This document shows, one piece after another, positions 51,898-62,500 of a stretch of DNA of 64,000 nt. A program made the translations under genes and the position numbers. The notes beneath the pieces were generated by a model. That model saw only the letters and a list, made by a program, of their open reading frames with translations. It did no database searches and was not told the origin of the DNA. Location: positions 1,488,001 to 1,552,000 of the forward strand of contig NZ_CP170386.1 in assembly GCF_042468235.1 (NCBI RefSeq). The letters are read 5' to 3'. Position 1 is the first letter of the stretch, and each line of letters opens with the position of its first letter. This DNA comes from Lonepinella sp042468235 (GTDB lineage: Bacteria > Pseudomonadota > Gammaproteobacteria > Enterobacterales > Pasteurellaceae).

Positions 51898-53258
51898 AAA
51901 TGCCAAAAAATTCGCCAAAAAACACCGCACTTTCAAGCCGAATCATGGAAGTCAGAGCGGTTTCTGCACAGGTCATTTTGCAAGTATTCGATCAGGGTAA
52001 GTCCTTATCGGCTTTAATTCCTGAAATCCAAAGCCAAGTAAAAGCTCAGGATTTACCATTATTGCAAGAAATCTGTTTTGGCATTTGCCGAGTGTTGCCA
52101 CGTTTAGAATGGATTATTCGTTTATTGGTAGATAAGCCGTTAAAAGGGAAAACTCGCATTGTGCATTGTTTATTGTTGGTAGGATTATATCAAATACTCT
52201 ACACCAGAATTCCTGCTCATGCGGCAATTAATGAAGTGGTGAATGCCACTAAAATACTCAAATGTGAGAGTTTCCGTGGGTTAATTAATGGCGTATTACG
52301 TCGTTTCTTACGAGAACAAGATGAAGTCTTAACAGTAGTCGATAAACACTGGCAGACCAATCACCCTGAATGGCTAGTGAATAAATTGAAGAAAGCCTAT
52401 CCAAACTGGCGTGACATTATTGCAGCAAATAATCAAAAACCACCGATGTGGATTCGTGTTAATCCGCAACATTGCACAGCGAAAGACTATCAGCAGCTAC
52501 TATTAGCGGAAACCGAGTTAGTCAGTTTTACTGATAATAATCCTTATGCCTTACGTTTGGCTCAACCAACTGCGGTGCAAAAATTACCTTATTTTGCAGA
52601 TGGTTGGGTAACAGTACAAGATCTACACGCTCAATGGTCAGCCATTTTACTGGGTGGACAAAATGGCGAATTGATTTTAGATGCTTGTTCTGCTCCAGGG
52701 GGAAAGGCTACTCATATTTTAGAACTGGCTCCGCAGGCTAAAGTGGTGGCATTAGATGTCGAGCAGAGTCGTTTAAAACGTGTGGAAGAAAATTTAGCTC
52801 GCTTACAACAAAAAGCCTTGGTGATTTGTGGTGATGCAAGTCAGCCTGAACAATGGTTGCCACAGGTAGCAAAGTCTATTATCGGCAAGCAAACTGCGGT
52901 GCAATTTGATCGAATTTTATTAGATGCCCCTTGTTCTGCCACTGGGGTCATTCGCCGTCACCCTGATATTAAATGGTTGCGTCAAGAAAATGATATTGAT
53001 CAGTTAGTTCAACTACAGAAAAAAATTCTCACTGCACTTTGGGCGAAGTTAAAACCAAATGGGATCTTGCTTTATGCGACTTGTTCCGTGCTACCCGAAG
53101 AAAATAACCAACAAATTACACAATTCTTAATAGAAAATAGAGATGCGAAGCTGGAAGCATTGCCATTTGATCAAATTGATGGTGAAATTGGTATGCAATT
53201 TTTACCAACAGAATTAGGTGGAGATGGGTTTTATTATGCGAAATTAAGGAAAATTTAG
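51894..53258 (+). CDS. rsmB: 16S rRNA m5C967 methyltransferase RsmB
   Basis: The 454 residues comprise an N-terminal NusB-like RNA-binding domain (about 18-150) and a C-terminal SAM domain with DACSAPGGKATHILEL, DAPCSATGVIRRHPDIKW (catalytic Cys) and YATCSVLPEENNQQI. The ATGA overlap with fmt and an AGGTGA site support 51894. The first 15 residues include a translated USS (NTALSS) not seen in the E. coli protein; an internal ATG at 51945 is the alternative start. Confidence 0.95.
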   Translation: MKMPKNSPKNTALSSRIMEVRAVSAQVILQVFDQGKSLSALIPEIQSQVKAQDLPLLQEICFGICRVLPRLEWIIRLLVDKPLKGKTRIVHCLLLVGLYQILYTRIPAHAAINEVVNATKILKCESFRGLINGVLRRFLREQDEVLTVVDKHWQTNHPEWLVNKLKKAYPNWRDIIAANNQKPPMWIRVNPQHCTAKDYQQLLLAETELVSFTDNNPYALRLAQPTAVQKLPYFADGWVTVQDLHAQWSAILLGGQNGELILDACSAPGGKATHILELAPQAKVVALDVEQSRLKRVEENLARLQQKALVICGDASQPEQWLPQVAKSIIGKQTAVQFDRILLDAPCSATGVIRRHPDIKWLRQENDIDQLVQLQKKILTALWAKLKPNGILLYATCSVLPEENNQQITQFLIENRDAKLEALPFDQIDGEIGMQFLPTELGGDGFYYAKLRKI

Positions 53259-53320
53259 TTTTCCTATCTCAGCGTTTCGCCCAGATTTTCCGTGTTGAGA
53301 ACGAAAAAAAAATGAGAAAA

Positions 53321-53346
53321 CCCCGAAATTATTCGGGGCTCTTTTT
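53321..53346. terminator. Bidirectional terminator between rsmB and mscL
   Basis: CCCCGAA (53321-53327) with TTCGGGG (53332-53338); TCTTTTT on one side and a T-run on the other strand. Confidence 0.85.
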
Positions 53347-53362
53347 AACATCTAATCAGAAA

Positions 53363-53749
53363 TTATTTTTTTAATAATTCACGAATATCAGTAAGTAATT
53401 CTTCAGTTGTAGGACCTGCCGGTGCGGCTTCCACCGGTTTTTTCAATTTATTGATGCCTTTTACCATCATAAAAATAGCAAATGCAATGATAATAAAATC
53501 AAATATATTTTGAATAAATAAACCGTAGTTTAAGGTGACTGCTGGAGTTTCACCCACTGCCTCGGCTAACACAATTTTTAAATCTTTGAAATCCACGCCG
53601 CCCGTCAAAATACCTAATACCGGCATCACGACGTCAGCAACTAATGAACTCACAATTTTACCAAATGCACCACCGATGATCACACCGACAGCCATATCCA
53701 CGACATTGCCACGCATAGCAAATTCACGAAATTCTTTCATAAAGCTCAT
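53363..53749 (-). CDS. mscL: Large-conductance mechanosensitive channel MscL
   Basis: Opens under membrane tension to release solutes on osmotic downshock. The 128 residues open with MSFMKEFREFAMRGNVVDMAVGVIIGGAFGKIV, with the first helix glycines, have a second helix at about 70-95, and end in the cytoplasmic helix LLTDIRELLKK. Confidence 0.97.
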   Translation of the reverse strand: MSFMKEFREFAMRGNVVDMAVGVIIGGAFGKIVSSLVADVVMPVLGILTGGVDFKDLKIVLAEAVGETPAVTLNYGLFIQNIFDFIIIAFAIFMMVKGINKLKKPVEAAPAGPTTEELLTDIRELLKK

Positions 53750-53839
53750 AAATCTTTTTTTCCCTGTTGTTAAGTTGAATGTTAAAAGAGAGCGTATTAT
53801 ATAAATTTTAAACGTTTTGTATAGCTTTTTGTTTATTTT

Positions 53840-55216
53840 TTAGATAAAAAGTGTCGTCGGTTGAAACAGTTTCTCAATTTCGGAAACCTGTTTTTTATCC
53901 GCAAGGTAAACCACCACATGATCTTTTTCCTGAATAATCAGATCCTTGCGTGCAATAATCACTTCGCCACCACGCAATACTGCCCCAATTAGGGCACTAT
54001 TTGGTAATTTTAGTTCACTGACTTTGCGACCGATAATATTTGAACTGGTTTCATCTCCATGCATAATGGCTTCCAACGCTTCGGCGGTACCATGACGAAG
54101 TGATGCAACATGAATAATATCCCCTTTACGTACATGTCCTAATAATGCAGAAATGGTCGCTTGTTGTGGAGACACGACAATGTCCACTGCCCCCCCTTGA
54201 ATCAAGTTGATATATGCCATGCGTTGAATCAATACCATGACTTTTTTAGCCCCAAGTCGTTTGGCCAGCAACGCGGACATAATATTCGCTTCATCATCAC
54301 TGGTTAAGGAAATAAACACATCCATATTCTCAATTTGTTCTTCAAATAACAAACCGTGATCGGATGCATCGCCATGAAAAACTAAGGTATTAGATAATTT
54401 TTCGGCTAATTGTGCGGCGCGTTCTGCTTTACGTTCAATTAATTTAACAGTGCAACTGTGTTCTAATTTTTGCGCCACACTTAAACCAATATTTCCCCCA
54501 CCGGCAATCATCACTCGTTTATATGGGCGTTCTAGGCGTTGTAACTCTGACATCACTGCTTTGATATGTTCTGTCGCACAAATAAAAGTGACTTCATCAC
54601 CAGCTTCAATAATGGTTGAAGCCTGAGGGCGAATGGCTTTATCTTGACGAAAAATAGACACGATACGACAATCAATATGAGGTAAATGCTCACGTAAAGC
54701 AGAAATTGCATAACCCACTAACGGACCACCATAATAAGCCTTACACACCACCACACTAATTTGTTTATTGGCAAAATGTGCAACTTGTAATGCCCCCGGA
54801 TAATCAATCAAATGAACAATATCTTCGGTGACTAAATTTTCCGGTGAGATAATATGGTCAATAGGAATCACATCCGGCTGGAATAATCTTTCTTTTTCTC
54901 GTAAATACTCAACATTGCGAATACGTGCAATTTTAGTCGGGGTATGGAATAAGGTATAGGCAATTTGGCTGGCAACCATATTCGTTTCATCTGAATTGGT
55001 CACCGCCACTAACAAGTCTGCATCCATTGCACCCGCTTCACGCAACACGCTAGGAGATGATGCGGAGCCTGTTACTACTCGAAGATCATGCTTATCTTGT
55101 AAGCTAATCAGACGTTCCTGCTCATTATCAACAAGAGTTATATCATTATCTTCGCTCACTAAATTCTCTGCTAGTGTTGTTCCTACCTGTCCGGCACCTA
55201 GGATAATTATTTTCAC
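53840..55216 (-). CDS. trkA: Trk system potassium uptake regulatory protein TrkA
   Basis: Cytosolic NAD-binding gate of the Trk K+ channel. The 458 residues hold two RCK-N/RCK-C repeats: GAGQVGTTLAENLV (7-20) and AGGGNIGLSVAQKLE (about 238-252). No trkH or trkG is in the window; the usual fmt-rsmB-trkA order is broken here by the inverted mscL-trkA block. Confidence 0.96.
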   Translation of the reverse strand: MKIIILGAGQVGTTLAENLVSEDNDITLVDNEQERLISLQDKHDLRVVTGSASSPSVLREAGAMDADLLVAVTNSDETNMVASQIAYTLFHTPTKIARIRNVEYLREKERLFQPDVIPIDHIISPENLVTEDIVHLIDYPGALQVAHFANKQISVVVCKAYYGGPLVGYAISALREHLPHIDCRIVSIFRQDKAIRPQASTIIEAGDEVTFICATEHIKAVMSELQRLERPYKRVMIAGGGNIGLSVAQKLEHSCTVKLIERKAERAAQLAEKLSNTLVFHGDASDHGLLFEEQIENMDVFISLTSDDEANIMSALLAKRLGAKKVMVLIQRMAYINLIQGGAVDIVVSPQQATISALLGHVRKGDIIHVASLRHGTAEALEAIMHGDETSSNIIGRKVSELKLPNSALIGAVLRGGEVIIARKDLIIQEKDHVVVYLADKKQVSEIEKLFQPTTLFI

Positions 55217-55255
55217 GGTTGTTCCTATTTTCGTTTAATACTACGCGTTATATGC

Positions 55256-55286
55256 AAACAAAAAACGCTCTCGGCTGAGAGCGTTT
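55256..55286 (-). terminator. Terminator after the OPT transporter gene
   Basis: Perfect 10-bp stem (55263-55272 with 55277-55286), 4-base loop, T-run on the minus strand. Confidence 0.88.
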
Positions 55287-55292
55287 ATTATA

Positions 55293-57299
55293 TTATTTTT
55301 TCGCTTTAAGTACACGTAATGCAAAAATCACGATACCTGCAGTAAACACCATTAATCCGAGAATCTCGCCAGTACTCCCCCAGTTTTCTAGACTTAACGC
55401 CAACGGTGCATCTGAACCACCAGAGGTTACCGAGCCTGCAATAATAAAGGCAAGCAATACGCCGATTAAACTTTCACCAACAATTAAACCGGCAGCAAAT
55501 AAGGTGCCGTAACGTTCTGCTTTTTTCTTCATTTCAACGGCATTGTTGCCAGTACGTTTTGCATAACTGTCTAAATGACGATTAATTAACCAAGCTAAAA
55601 CCGCTCCAACTACAATCGGTGCATTCACTGACGGAGGTAAATAAATCCCCATACCAACTGCTAATGCGGGTAAAGCAAAACGATTATTGGATGATTTTTT
55701 TAATAAGCTATCAATAATAATGAAAACTACGCCTAAACCGATACCAAAGAAGATATAACCCCATTCTAAATTATGCGAGAAAATACCGTTTGCAATGGTC
55801 ATCATCAATGTTGCTTGTGGTGCAGAAAGGACTTGACTTGGATCCATACCTTCACGTGGAATTGCACCAGTAAAGCCATAAGAATAATAGAGAATATCAA
55901 GCACTGGCGCGATGACTAAGGCACCTACAATCACCCCGATAATTAACGCAACCTGTTGACGCCAAGGCGTGGCTTCAATTAAATAACCTGTTTTTAAATC
56001 TTGTAAGTTATCGTTAGAAATCGCTGCGGTACAGATTACGATAGAACAGCTAAATAAGGTTAATGCTGTTAAGAATTTTTGACCTTCAGCCGTATCTAAT
56101 ACACCGGTAGATGACCCGATTAACATCAACACAATCGCCGTAATAACGACCGAAATAATACCGATACCAGAAATTGGACTAGATGATGAACCGACCAGAC
56201 CCGCCATATAACCACAAGCTGCAGCCACTAAGAAACCGATCACAAAAGCCAATAGCGTACAAACTACAATTAAGCTAATCGCTACTGCGGGTTCAATGCT
56301 GACTGGTTCTAAGAAACTATATAATGCCAATACAATCAATACCACCGAAATAATGCTGATATAAATCATCGCTTTAGGTGATAAATCTTGCGTAGTGCGG
56401 TCATTATTTTTGAAGTTTGGATCTCTTAATGCACGGAATGACTGGATCATGCCCTGTGCCATCGGTTTCATTAACACTAAGAGTGTCCAAATTGCCGCAA
56501 TACCGATCGTTCCTACGCCGATAAAACGTACTTTACTTTTCCAAATACCGATCGCATAACCGACCATATCAGCATCTACCGGCATTGGAGAGGAAGATGT
56601 GAAATACGGCACTGCTACGCCCCAAGCAATGAAGATGCCGAGTAAAATCGCAATACCACCCACGATACCGACCAGATAACCCGCACCTAATAATGCCAAT
56701 GAAAAACCCATTGGTACTTGAAAAATTGCATTACCGCCTTTAAACCAAAGGCTTGCACTATCAGCAATGACACGCAATCCGTTAGTCGCAAAGCCTACAA
56801 TTGCGGCAATCATACCACCGGTCGCAATTTCCTTAATACCACTATCTGCGGAATGATCATCACCGGCCTTGAGAATTTCAGCGGCAGCAACCCCTTCCGG
56901 ATAAGGCAAATCACTTTTGACCACCATGACATGACGCAAGGGTACAGTAAAAATAACCCCTAATACCCCACCTGAAATACAGATCAATAGGGTTTGCCAG
57001 AATGGAAAACCTTGCCAATAACCTAGCATTAACATAGCTGGCAACACGAAAATTACCGAAGATAAGGTACCCGCAGATGAAGCTTGGGTTTGTACCATAT
57101 TATTTTCAAGAATATTGGCATCTTTGAAAAATTTTAATACCGCCATGGAAATCACGGCAGCTGGAATGGATGACGCAAAAGTCAATCCTACTTTTAATCC
57201 TAAATAGACATTTGATGCGGTAAAGACAACTGTAATTAACGCACCAAGAATAGTTCCCCTAAGGGTCAATTCCTTTAATGATTGTTGATTTGTTAACAT
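55293..57299 (-). CDS. OPT-family oligopeptide transporter
   Basis: Inner-membrane transporter of 668 residues with about 14-16 helices. The opening LKELTLRGTILGALITVVFTASNVYLGLKVGLTFASSIPA and SDLPYPEGVAAAEILKAG are typical of the bacterial OPT branch. Substrates (peptides, glutathione or metal chelates) differ between members and are not readable. Single-gene transcript with its own terminator. Confidence 0.93.
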   Translation of the reverse strand: MLTNQQSLKELTLRGTILGALITVVFTASNVYLGLKVGLTFASSIPAAVISMAVLKFFKDANILENNMVQTQASSAGTLSSVIFVLPAMLMLGYWQGFPFWQTLLICISGGVLGVIFTVPLRHVMVVKSDLPYPEGVAAAEILKAGDDHSADSGIKEIATGGMIAAIVGFATNGLRVIADSASLWFKGGNAIFQVPMGFSLALLGAGYLVGIVGGIAILLGIFIAWGVAVPYFTSSSPMPVDADMVGYAIGIWKSKVRFIGVGTIGIAAIWTLLVLMKPMAQGMIQSFRALRDPNFKNNDRTTQDLSPKAMIYISIISVVLIVLALYSFLEPVSIEPAVAISLIVVCTLLAFVIGFLVAAACGYMAGLVGSSSSPISGIGIISVVITAIVLMLIGSSTGVLDTAEGQKFLTALTLFSCSIVICTAAISNDNLQDLKTGYLIEATPWRQQVALIIGVIVGALVIAPVLDILYYSYGFTGAIPREGMDPSQVLSAPQATLMMTIANGIFSHNLEWGYIFFGIGLGVVFIIIDSLLKKSSNNRFALPALAVGMGIYLPPSVNAPIVVGAVLAWLINRHLDSYAKRTGNNAVEMKKKAERYGTLFAAGLIVGESLIGVLLAFIIAGSVTSGGSDAPLALSLENWGSTGEILGLMVFTAGIVIFALRVLKAKK

Positions 57300-57429
57300 T
57301 AATTTATTCCTTAAATTATAAAAAACCTTTTTATATTACTGCAATTTATACTCAAAAGGAAAGAGACAAATACCGACATATAAAATAACGTACATTTTAT
57401 TAGAAAATATTCTATTTTATGATTATTTT

Positions 57430-57987
57430 TTATAATTTATTCAAATAATCACGTAAAGAATAAATAGCAACTAAATTTCTACTCTCACCAAATTCATGAT
57501 TGTTGATTAATTCATCTAATTTACTTAACGGGAAACGCACAATTTCTAATGGTTCGGGTTCATCTCCATCCAATTTTGATGGATAAAAATCTCGAGCAAC
57601 TAAAATATGCATGGTATTTTTCATAAACGTCGGATTTGAATAGACCGTGCGTAAATGAATAAATTGCTTTGCTCCTAAACCCAGCTCTTCTTGTAATTCT
57701 CGATTGGCACTTTGTTCGGGTGTTTCACCTTGTTCCATGCCTCCTTTACAAAATCCGAGTTCATAATGCTCTGTTCCTACTGCATATTCACGCATCATCA
57801 GCAAATCATCACCATCAATCGGTAACACCATGACTGCCGCTCGTCCAGACGGCTTAAAACGTTCATAAGTGCGGTGAATACCATTAGAGAATTTGAGTTC
57901 AACGGTTTGAATGGTAAACAAACGAGATTGGCAAGTAGTGCTAATATTCAAAATTTCAGGTAATTTCTTTTCAGAAAATAATTTCAT
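57430..57987 (-). CDS. nudE: ADP compounds hydrolase NudE
   Basis: Nudix enzyme that hydrolyses ADP-ribose, NADH and Ap3A-like compounds. The 185 residues include the Nudix box beginning GGMEQGETPEQSANRELQ and ending EELG, LMMREYAVGTEHYELGFCKGG before it, and GDEPEPLEIVRFPL after. I chose the ATG at 57987 (MKLFSEKKLP) by family match. Divergent from hslR. Confidence 0.93.
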   Translation of the reverse strand: MKLFSEKKLPEILNISTTCQSRLFTIQTVELKFSNGIHRTYERFKPSGRAAVMVLPIDGDDLLMMREYAVGTEHYELGFCKGGMEQGETPEQSANRELQEELGLGAKQFIHLRTVYSNPTFMKNTMHILVARDFYPSKLDGDEPEPLEIVRFPLSKLDELINNHEFGESRNLVAIYSLRDYLNKL

Positions 57988-58059
57988 TTGATGATCTCTT
58001 GTTTTACAAAAAATAAGAATCAAGATACCATAAACGCATCACAGATTTAAGGGAAAATC

Positions 58060-58488
58060 ATGACAAAGTGTAAATCAACCAAATTACAGCATGAACAAGA
58101 TAAAGATGATGATGTTCGTCTAGATAAATGGTTATGGGCGGCTCGTTTTTACAAAACTCGTTCCATTGCCAAAGAAATGATTGACGGAGGCAAGGTGCAT
58201 TATAATGGTCAACGCACTAAACCGAATAAAACGGTGGAAATAGGTGCTACCATTAAATTACGTCAAGGCAACGAAGAAAAAGAAGTAAAAGTCACCGCAC
58301 TTTCTACCCAACGCCGTGGTGCGCCCGAAGCTCAATTACTGTATAGCGAAACGGAACAAAGTGTTATAGCTCGGGAAAAAATAGCAGTAGCTCGTAAAAT
58401 GAACGCTATGCCACATCCCGAGCGTCGCCCCAATAAAAAAGAACGCCGTGAGTTAATTCACTTTAAGCATCAGGACGATACCTTGTAA
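58060..58488 (+). CDS. hslR: Ribosome-associated heat shock protein Hsp15
   Basis: S4-domain RNA-binding protein that handles stalled 50S subunits carrying nascent chains. The 142 residues include DVRLDKWLWAARFYKTRSIAKEMIDGGKV as S4 domain and a basic tail. It precedes hslO as in E. coli. A USS is translated within the gene (VTALST, about 58293-58301). Confidence 0.94.
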   Translation: MTKCKSTKLQHEQDKDDDVRLDKWLWAARFYKTRSIAKEMIDGGKVHYNGQRTKPNKTVEIGATIKLRQGNEEKEVKVTALSTQRRGAPEAQLLYSETEQSVIAREKIAVARKMNAMPHPERRPNKKERRELIHFKHQDDTL

Positions 58489-58575
58489 AAAAGTGATTCA
58501 ACCTCATATAGCGAACAAGATCAACAAAAGTGCGGAGAAAAACACCGCACTTTTACATAAGGAATAAAAAATTAC

Positions 58576-59448
58576 ATGACTGATTATACAAAAGACAATG
58601 ATAAACTCTACCGCTATTTGTTTCAAAATCGTGCCGTACGTGGCGAATGGGTGCGGTTAAATCAAAGTTTTAATGAAACTTTAAACACCCATCAATACCC
58701 CAAAGCCGTACGAAATTTACTCGGTGAAATGATGGTTGCCACAACTTTATTGACTGCCACATTGAAATTTAACGGCAATATTACCGTGCAAATTCAAGGT
58801 GATGGACCTCTTAAACTGGCGTTAGTCAACGGCACAGATAGCCAACAAATTCGAGCCTTAGCTCGTTTGCAAGGGGATATTTCTGATGATATGAACTTAC
58901 ATCAGATGATTGGTAAAGGCGTGTTAGTAATTACCATCGCCCCAACTGATGGCGAACGTTATCAAGGGGTTATCGCTTTAGACAAACCAACCCTTACTGA
59001 ATGTTTAGAAGATTACTTTGCACGTTCCGAACAATTACAAACGCAATTAATTATTCGTACTGGTGAATTTGACGGCAAACCAGTTGCAGCAGGAATGTTG
59101 TTACAGATTATGCCTGATGGTCAAGGATCGCCAGAAGATTTTGAGCATTTAGCCACGCTCACCGCAACCATAAAAGATGAAGAAATTTTTGGTTTAACCA
59201 CTGAAGAAATGCTTTATCGTTTATACCACCAAGAAAGCGTAGAAATTTATCCTGCTCAGAACATCAAATTCCATTGCGGCTGTTCGGCAGAACGTTCCGG
59301 ATCCGCATTAATGTTAATTTCTGATGATGAAATTGATGAGATTCTGGCTGAACATCACGGTAGCATTGATATGCAATGTGAATGTTGTGGCACCCATTAT
59401 TTCTTTAATAAAGAGAAAATCGATCAATTAAAAGCCAATAACCATTAG
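58576..59448 (+). CDS. hslO: Redox-regulated chaperone Hsp33
   Basis: Holding chaperone switched on by oxidation. The 290 residues include the C-terminal zinc switch CGC (FHCGCSAERS) and CECCGTHYFF, a CxC...CxxC set. The N-terminal part (LYRYLFQNRAVRGEWVRL) is the folded substrate domain. A degenerate USS dyad (58525-58553) lies between hslR and hslO. Confidence 0.96.
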   Translation: MTDYTKDNDKLYRYLFQNRAVRGEWVRLNQSFNETLNTHQYPKAVRNLLGEMMVATTLLTATLKFNGNITVQIQGDGPLKLALVNGTDSQQIRALARLQGDISDDMNLHQMIGKGVLVITIAPTDGERYQGVIALDKPTLTECLEDYFARSEQLQTQLIIRTGEFDGKPVAAGMLLQIMPDGQGSPEDFEHLATLTATIKDEEIFGLTTEEMLYRLYHQESVEIYPAQNIKFHCGCSAERSGSALMLISDDEIDEILAEHHGSIDMQCECCGTHYFFNKEKIDQLKANNH

Positions 59449-59486
59449 CTTTACATTAAGAGTTAATCAACCATAACATGATATCT

Positions 59487-59515
59487 AATCTCGTACATCA
59501 AGACGAGATTTTTTA
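59487..59515 (+). terminator. Terminator after hslO
   Basis: AATCTCGT (59487-59494) with ACGAGATT (59503-59510), then T-run. Confidence 0.88.
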
Positions 59516-59522
59516 TCAAATT

Positions 59523-59557
59523 AAAAAGGCTAAGTCCTATTAATACAGAACTTAGCC
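59523..59557 (-). terminator. Terminator after the adhesin gene
   Basis: GGCTAAGT (59528-59535) with ACTTAGCC (59550-59557), followed on the minus strand by five T. Confidence 0.85.
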
Positions 59558-59584
59558 CTTAACTTATCTATTTATGTTAAGCGA

Positions 59585-62500
59585 TTACCATTGGTAACCA
59601 ATACCTACACCACCAGAGTAGTGTCCTTCGCTATTGGCAGTACCATTCAATTTGATAATAACCTTACCATTATCACTTGCTCTTGAATAACCAATTGCGA
59701 GAGCAGATGCACCACTGTATGCACCACCTGCAGCAGCGACCATGGATTTACCCGGTATATAAACCTGTGGTAAGGCAGACGCTGCAGCAGCATTGGCACC
59801 GATACCACGAACACGCTTATCTAATTTAGATACACGTTGATCAAGTTTACTTACACTTTGTGACACATTTTTAAGCTGGCTCACATTCACTGCATCAGTA
59901 TCTCCGATACCCGGTGCTACATTTGTAATACGAATAGGAGAAGAACCATCAGAACCTGCAATATTAATGGCTTTACCATGGGAATCTTCGGTTGTACCTA
60001 TTGTTGCTGTATTACTACCTTTACCTACCGTCACAGTTTCAGTCGTCACTTTTTCAAATGTCGGCTTCAATGAAGTTGCAATGGAAATATTTTTGCCATC
60101 TTGTGTAATCGCAATGTTATTCCCTGCTTTCACACTCACCGTATCACCCATCGCCACTTTAGCCGTTGCATTTCCAGTTACCGTACCGGTTGAACCTTCA
60201 ACTACACCTGTTGTCACATTCCAACCCTTAGCGACTTCATTGCTTAGATTGGTCACATTTTCATTAGTTTGATATAACTGGCTACCATTTACTGCATCAG
60301 TGCTGGTTGGTAAAAGCTCGCCTTTATCCAGATGAGTAATTTTTTGGTTGCCTGCGTTGATACCACTTTTTGTAACGCTTGGGCCACCAGTAATGGTTAA
60401 ACCATTATCAGTTACCGTGGTATTGCCAGCAGTTAAACCCTCTTTAGTTAGTTTAACATTATCGCCAACTTTAACACCATCGTTATTAATAGTGGTATCA
60501 CCAACTTTAACAGATCCGTCAGAACCTAAATCAAGATCTTTTGCAAGATCAAATGTCACGTTATTTTTGTCATTTTTAATAACAAGATTACCATCAGTAT
60601 TGGTTAATGAGACAGTGTCATTCGGTTTTACTGTTGAATCATTCGTACCATCTGTTAGTTTCCATCCAGCATTAGCTGTAGCATTTACTACCTCTAATTG
60701 ATCAACATTAACCGCATCAGTACCATCTACACCAGCTTTTACATTAGTAATGGTGTTATTACCGTTGTTCAGACCTTTATCGGTTAAACTCACAGAGTCT
60801 TTACCCTTTGGTGTAATAGTAAATCCATTACCATCAATAACCGATTTCCCATTGCTGGAAATAAAGGTGGCGTTAGTTAAGTCTTGTAACGCTTTCGCCA
60901 TTTTGATAATAAGTTCACCATTTTCATTATCTACACGTAAGTTTTTATCAGTAACTGCGGCATTAGTGTCTAAATTACCTTTAATTGACAATGTCTCATT
61001 TAATTTCTTAGCAATAACTTGACCTTTATCACCAACAAAGTATAAACCATCGTTTAAGGTTGCGACTTCTTCTGTTGTACCATCTGATTTCTCATAAGTA
61101 ATACGAGTTTTATTCTCTTCGCCATTAAGATCATTGCCTGCAATACCTTTTGTACCATTTGCAACCGTAATTGTCGCATTTGTACCGTCTTCAGCAATAA
61201 TGCTAATCGAGCCGTCTGTACCATCTAAGCTGATTGAACCCGCTTCTCCAGAAGAGCCTACGGTAACGGTGGCATTTCCAGCATCAAGTTGAATTGCTGT
61301 ATCGCCATCTTGATTGACGACCTGAACGTTACCACTGCCATTATTTTTACCGCCAATCGTTACGTCATTACCTAAACCAATTTCGAATTCTTTCGATGTA
61401 CTATTAACTGTGGTTGTAATACCGTCTTTACCAACAACTTTGACCGTTGTACCTAAATCTTGTTTAAGTGGATTACCATTGTCATCGGTTAGACCAAAAC
61501 CACCGCCTGCTGTTGCGTTAGTCACATTATGAATGGAATCTTTTAAGTCTCCAACATTTACAGCATTTGTTAATGTATCGCCTGTTGCATTAGCAAGGGT
61601 AACTGGCGAACCGTCAGTATTCTTGACTAGACCACTTGATACATTAGTAATGGTGTTATTACCGTTGTTCAGACCTTTATCGGTTAAACTCACAGAGTCT
61701 TTACCCGTTGGTGTAATAGTAAATCCATTACCATCAATAACCGATTTCCCATTGCTGGAAATAAAGGTGGCGTTAGTTAAGTCTTGTAACGCTTTCGCCA
61801 TTTTGATAATAAGTTCACCATTTTCATTATCTACACGTAAGTTTTCATCAGTAACTGCGGCAGTAGTGTCTAAATTACCTTTAATTGACAATGTCTCATT
61901 TAATTTCTTAGCAATAACTTGACCTTTATCACCAACAAAGTATAAACCATCGTTTAAGGTTGCGACTTCTTCTGTTGTACCATCTGATTTCTCATAAGTA
62001 ATACGAGTTTTGTTATTTCCGCCATCAAGATCATTGCCGTCAATACCTTTTGTACCATTTGCAACCGTAATTGTCGCATTTGTACCGTCTTCAGCAATAA
62101 TGCTAATCGAGCCGTCTGTACCATCTAAGCTGATTGAACCCGCTTCTCCAGAAGAGCCTACGGTAACGGTGGCATTTCCAGCATCAAGTTGAATTGCTGT
62201 ATCGCCATCTTGATTGACGACCTGAACGTTACCACTGCCATTATTTTTACCGCCAATCGTTACGTTATTACCTAAACCAATTTCGAATTCTTTCGACGTA
62301 CTATTAACTGTGGTTGTAATACCGTCTTTACCAACAACTTTGACCGTTGTACCTAAATCTTGTTTAAGTGGATTACCATTGTCATCGGTTAGACCAAAAC
62401 CACCGCCTGCTGTTGCGTTAGTCACATTATGAATGGAACCTTTTAAGTCTCCAACATTTACAGCATTTGTTAATGTATCGCCTGTTGCATTAGCAAGGGT

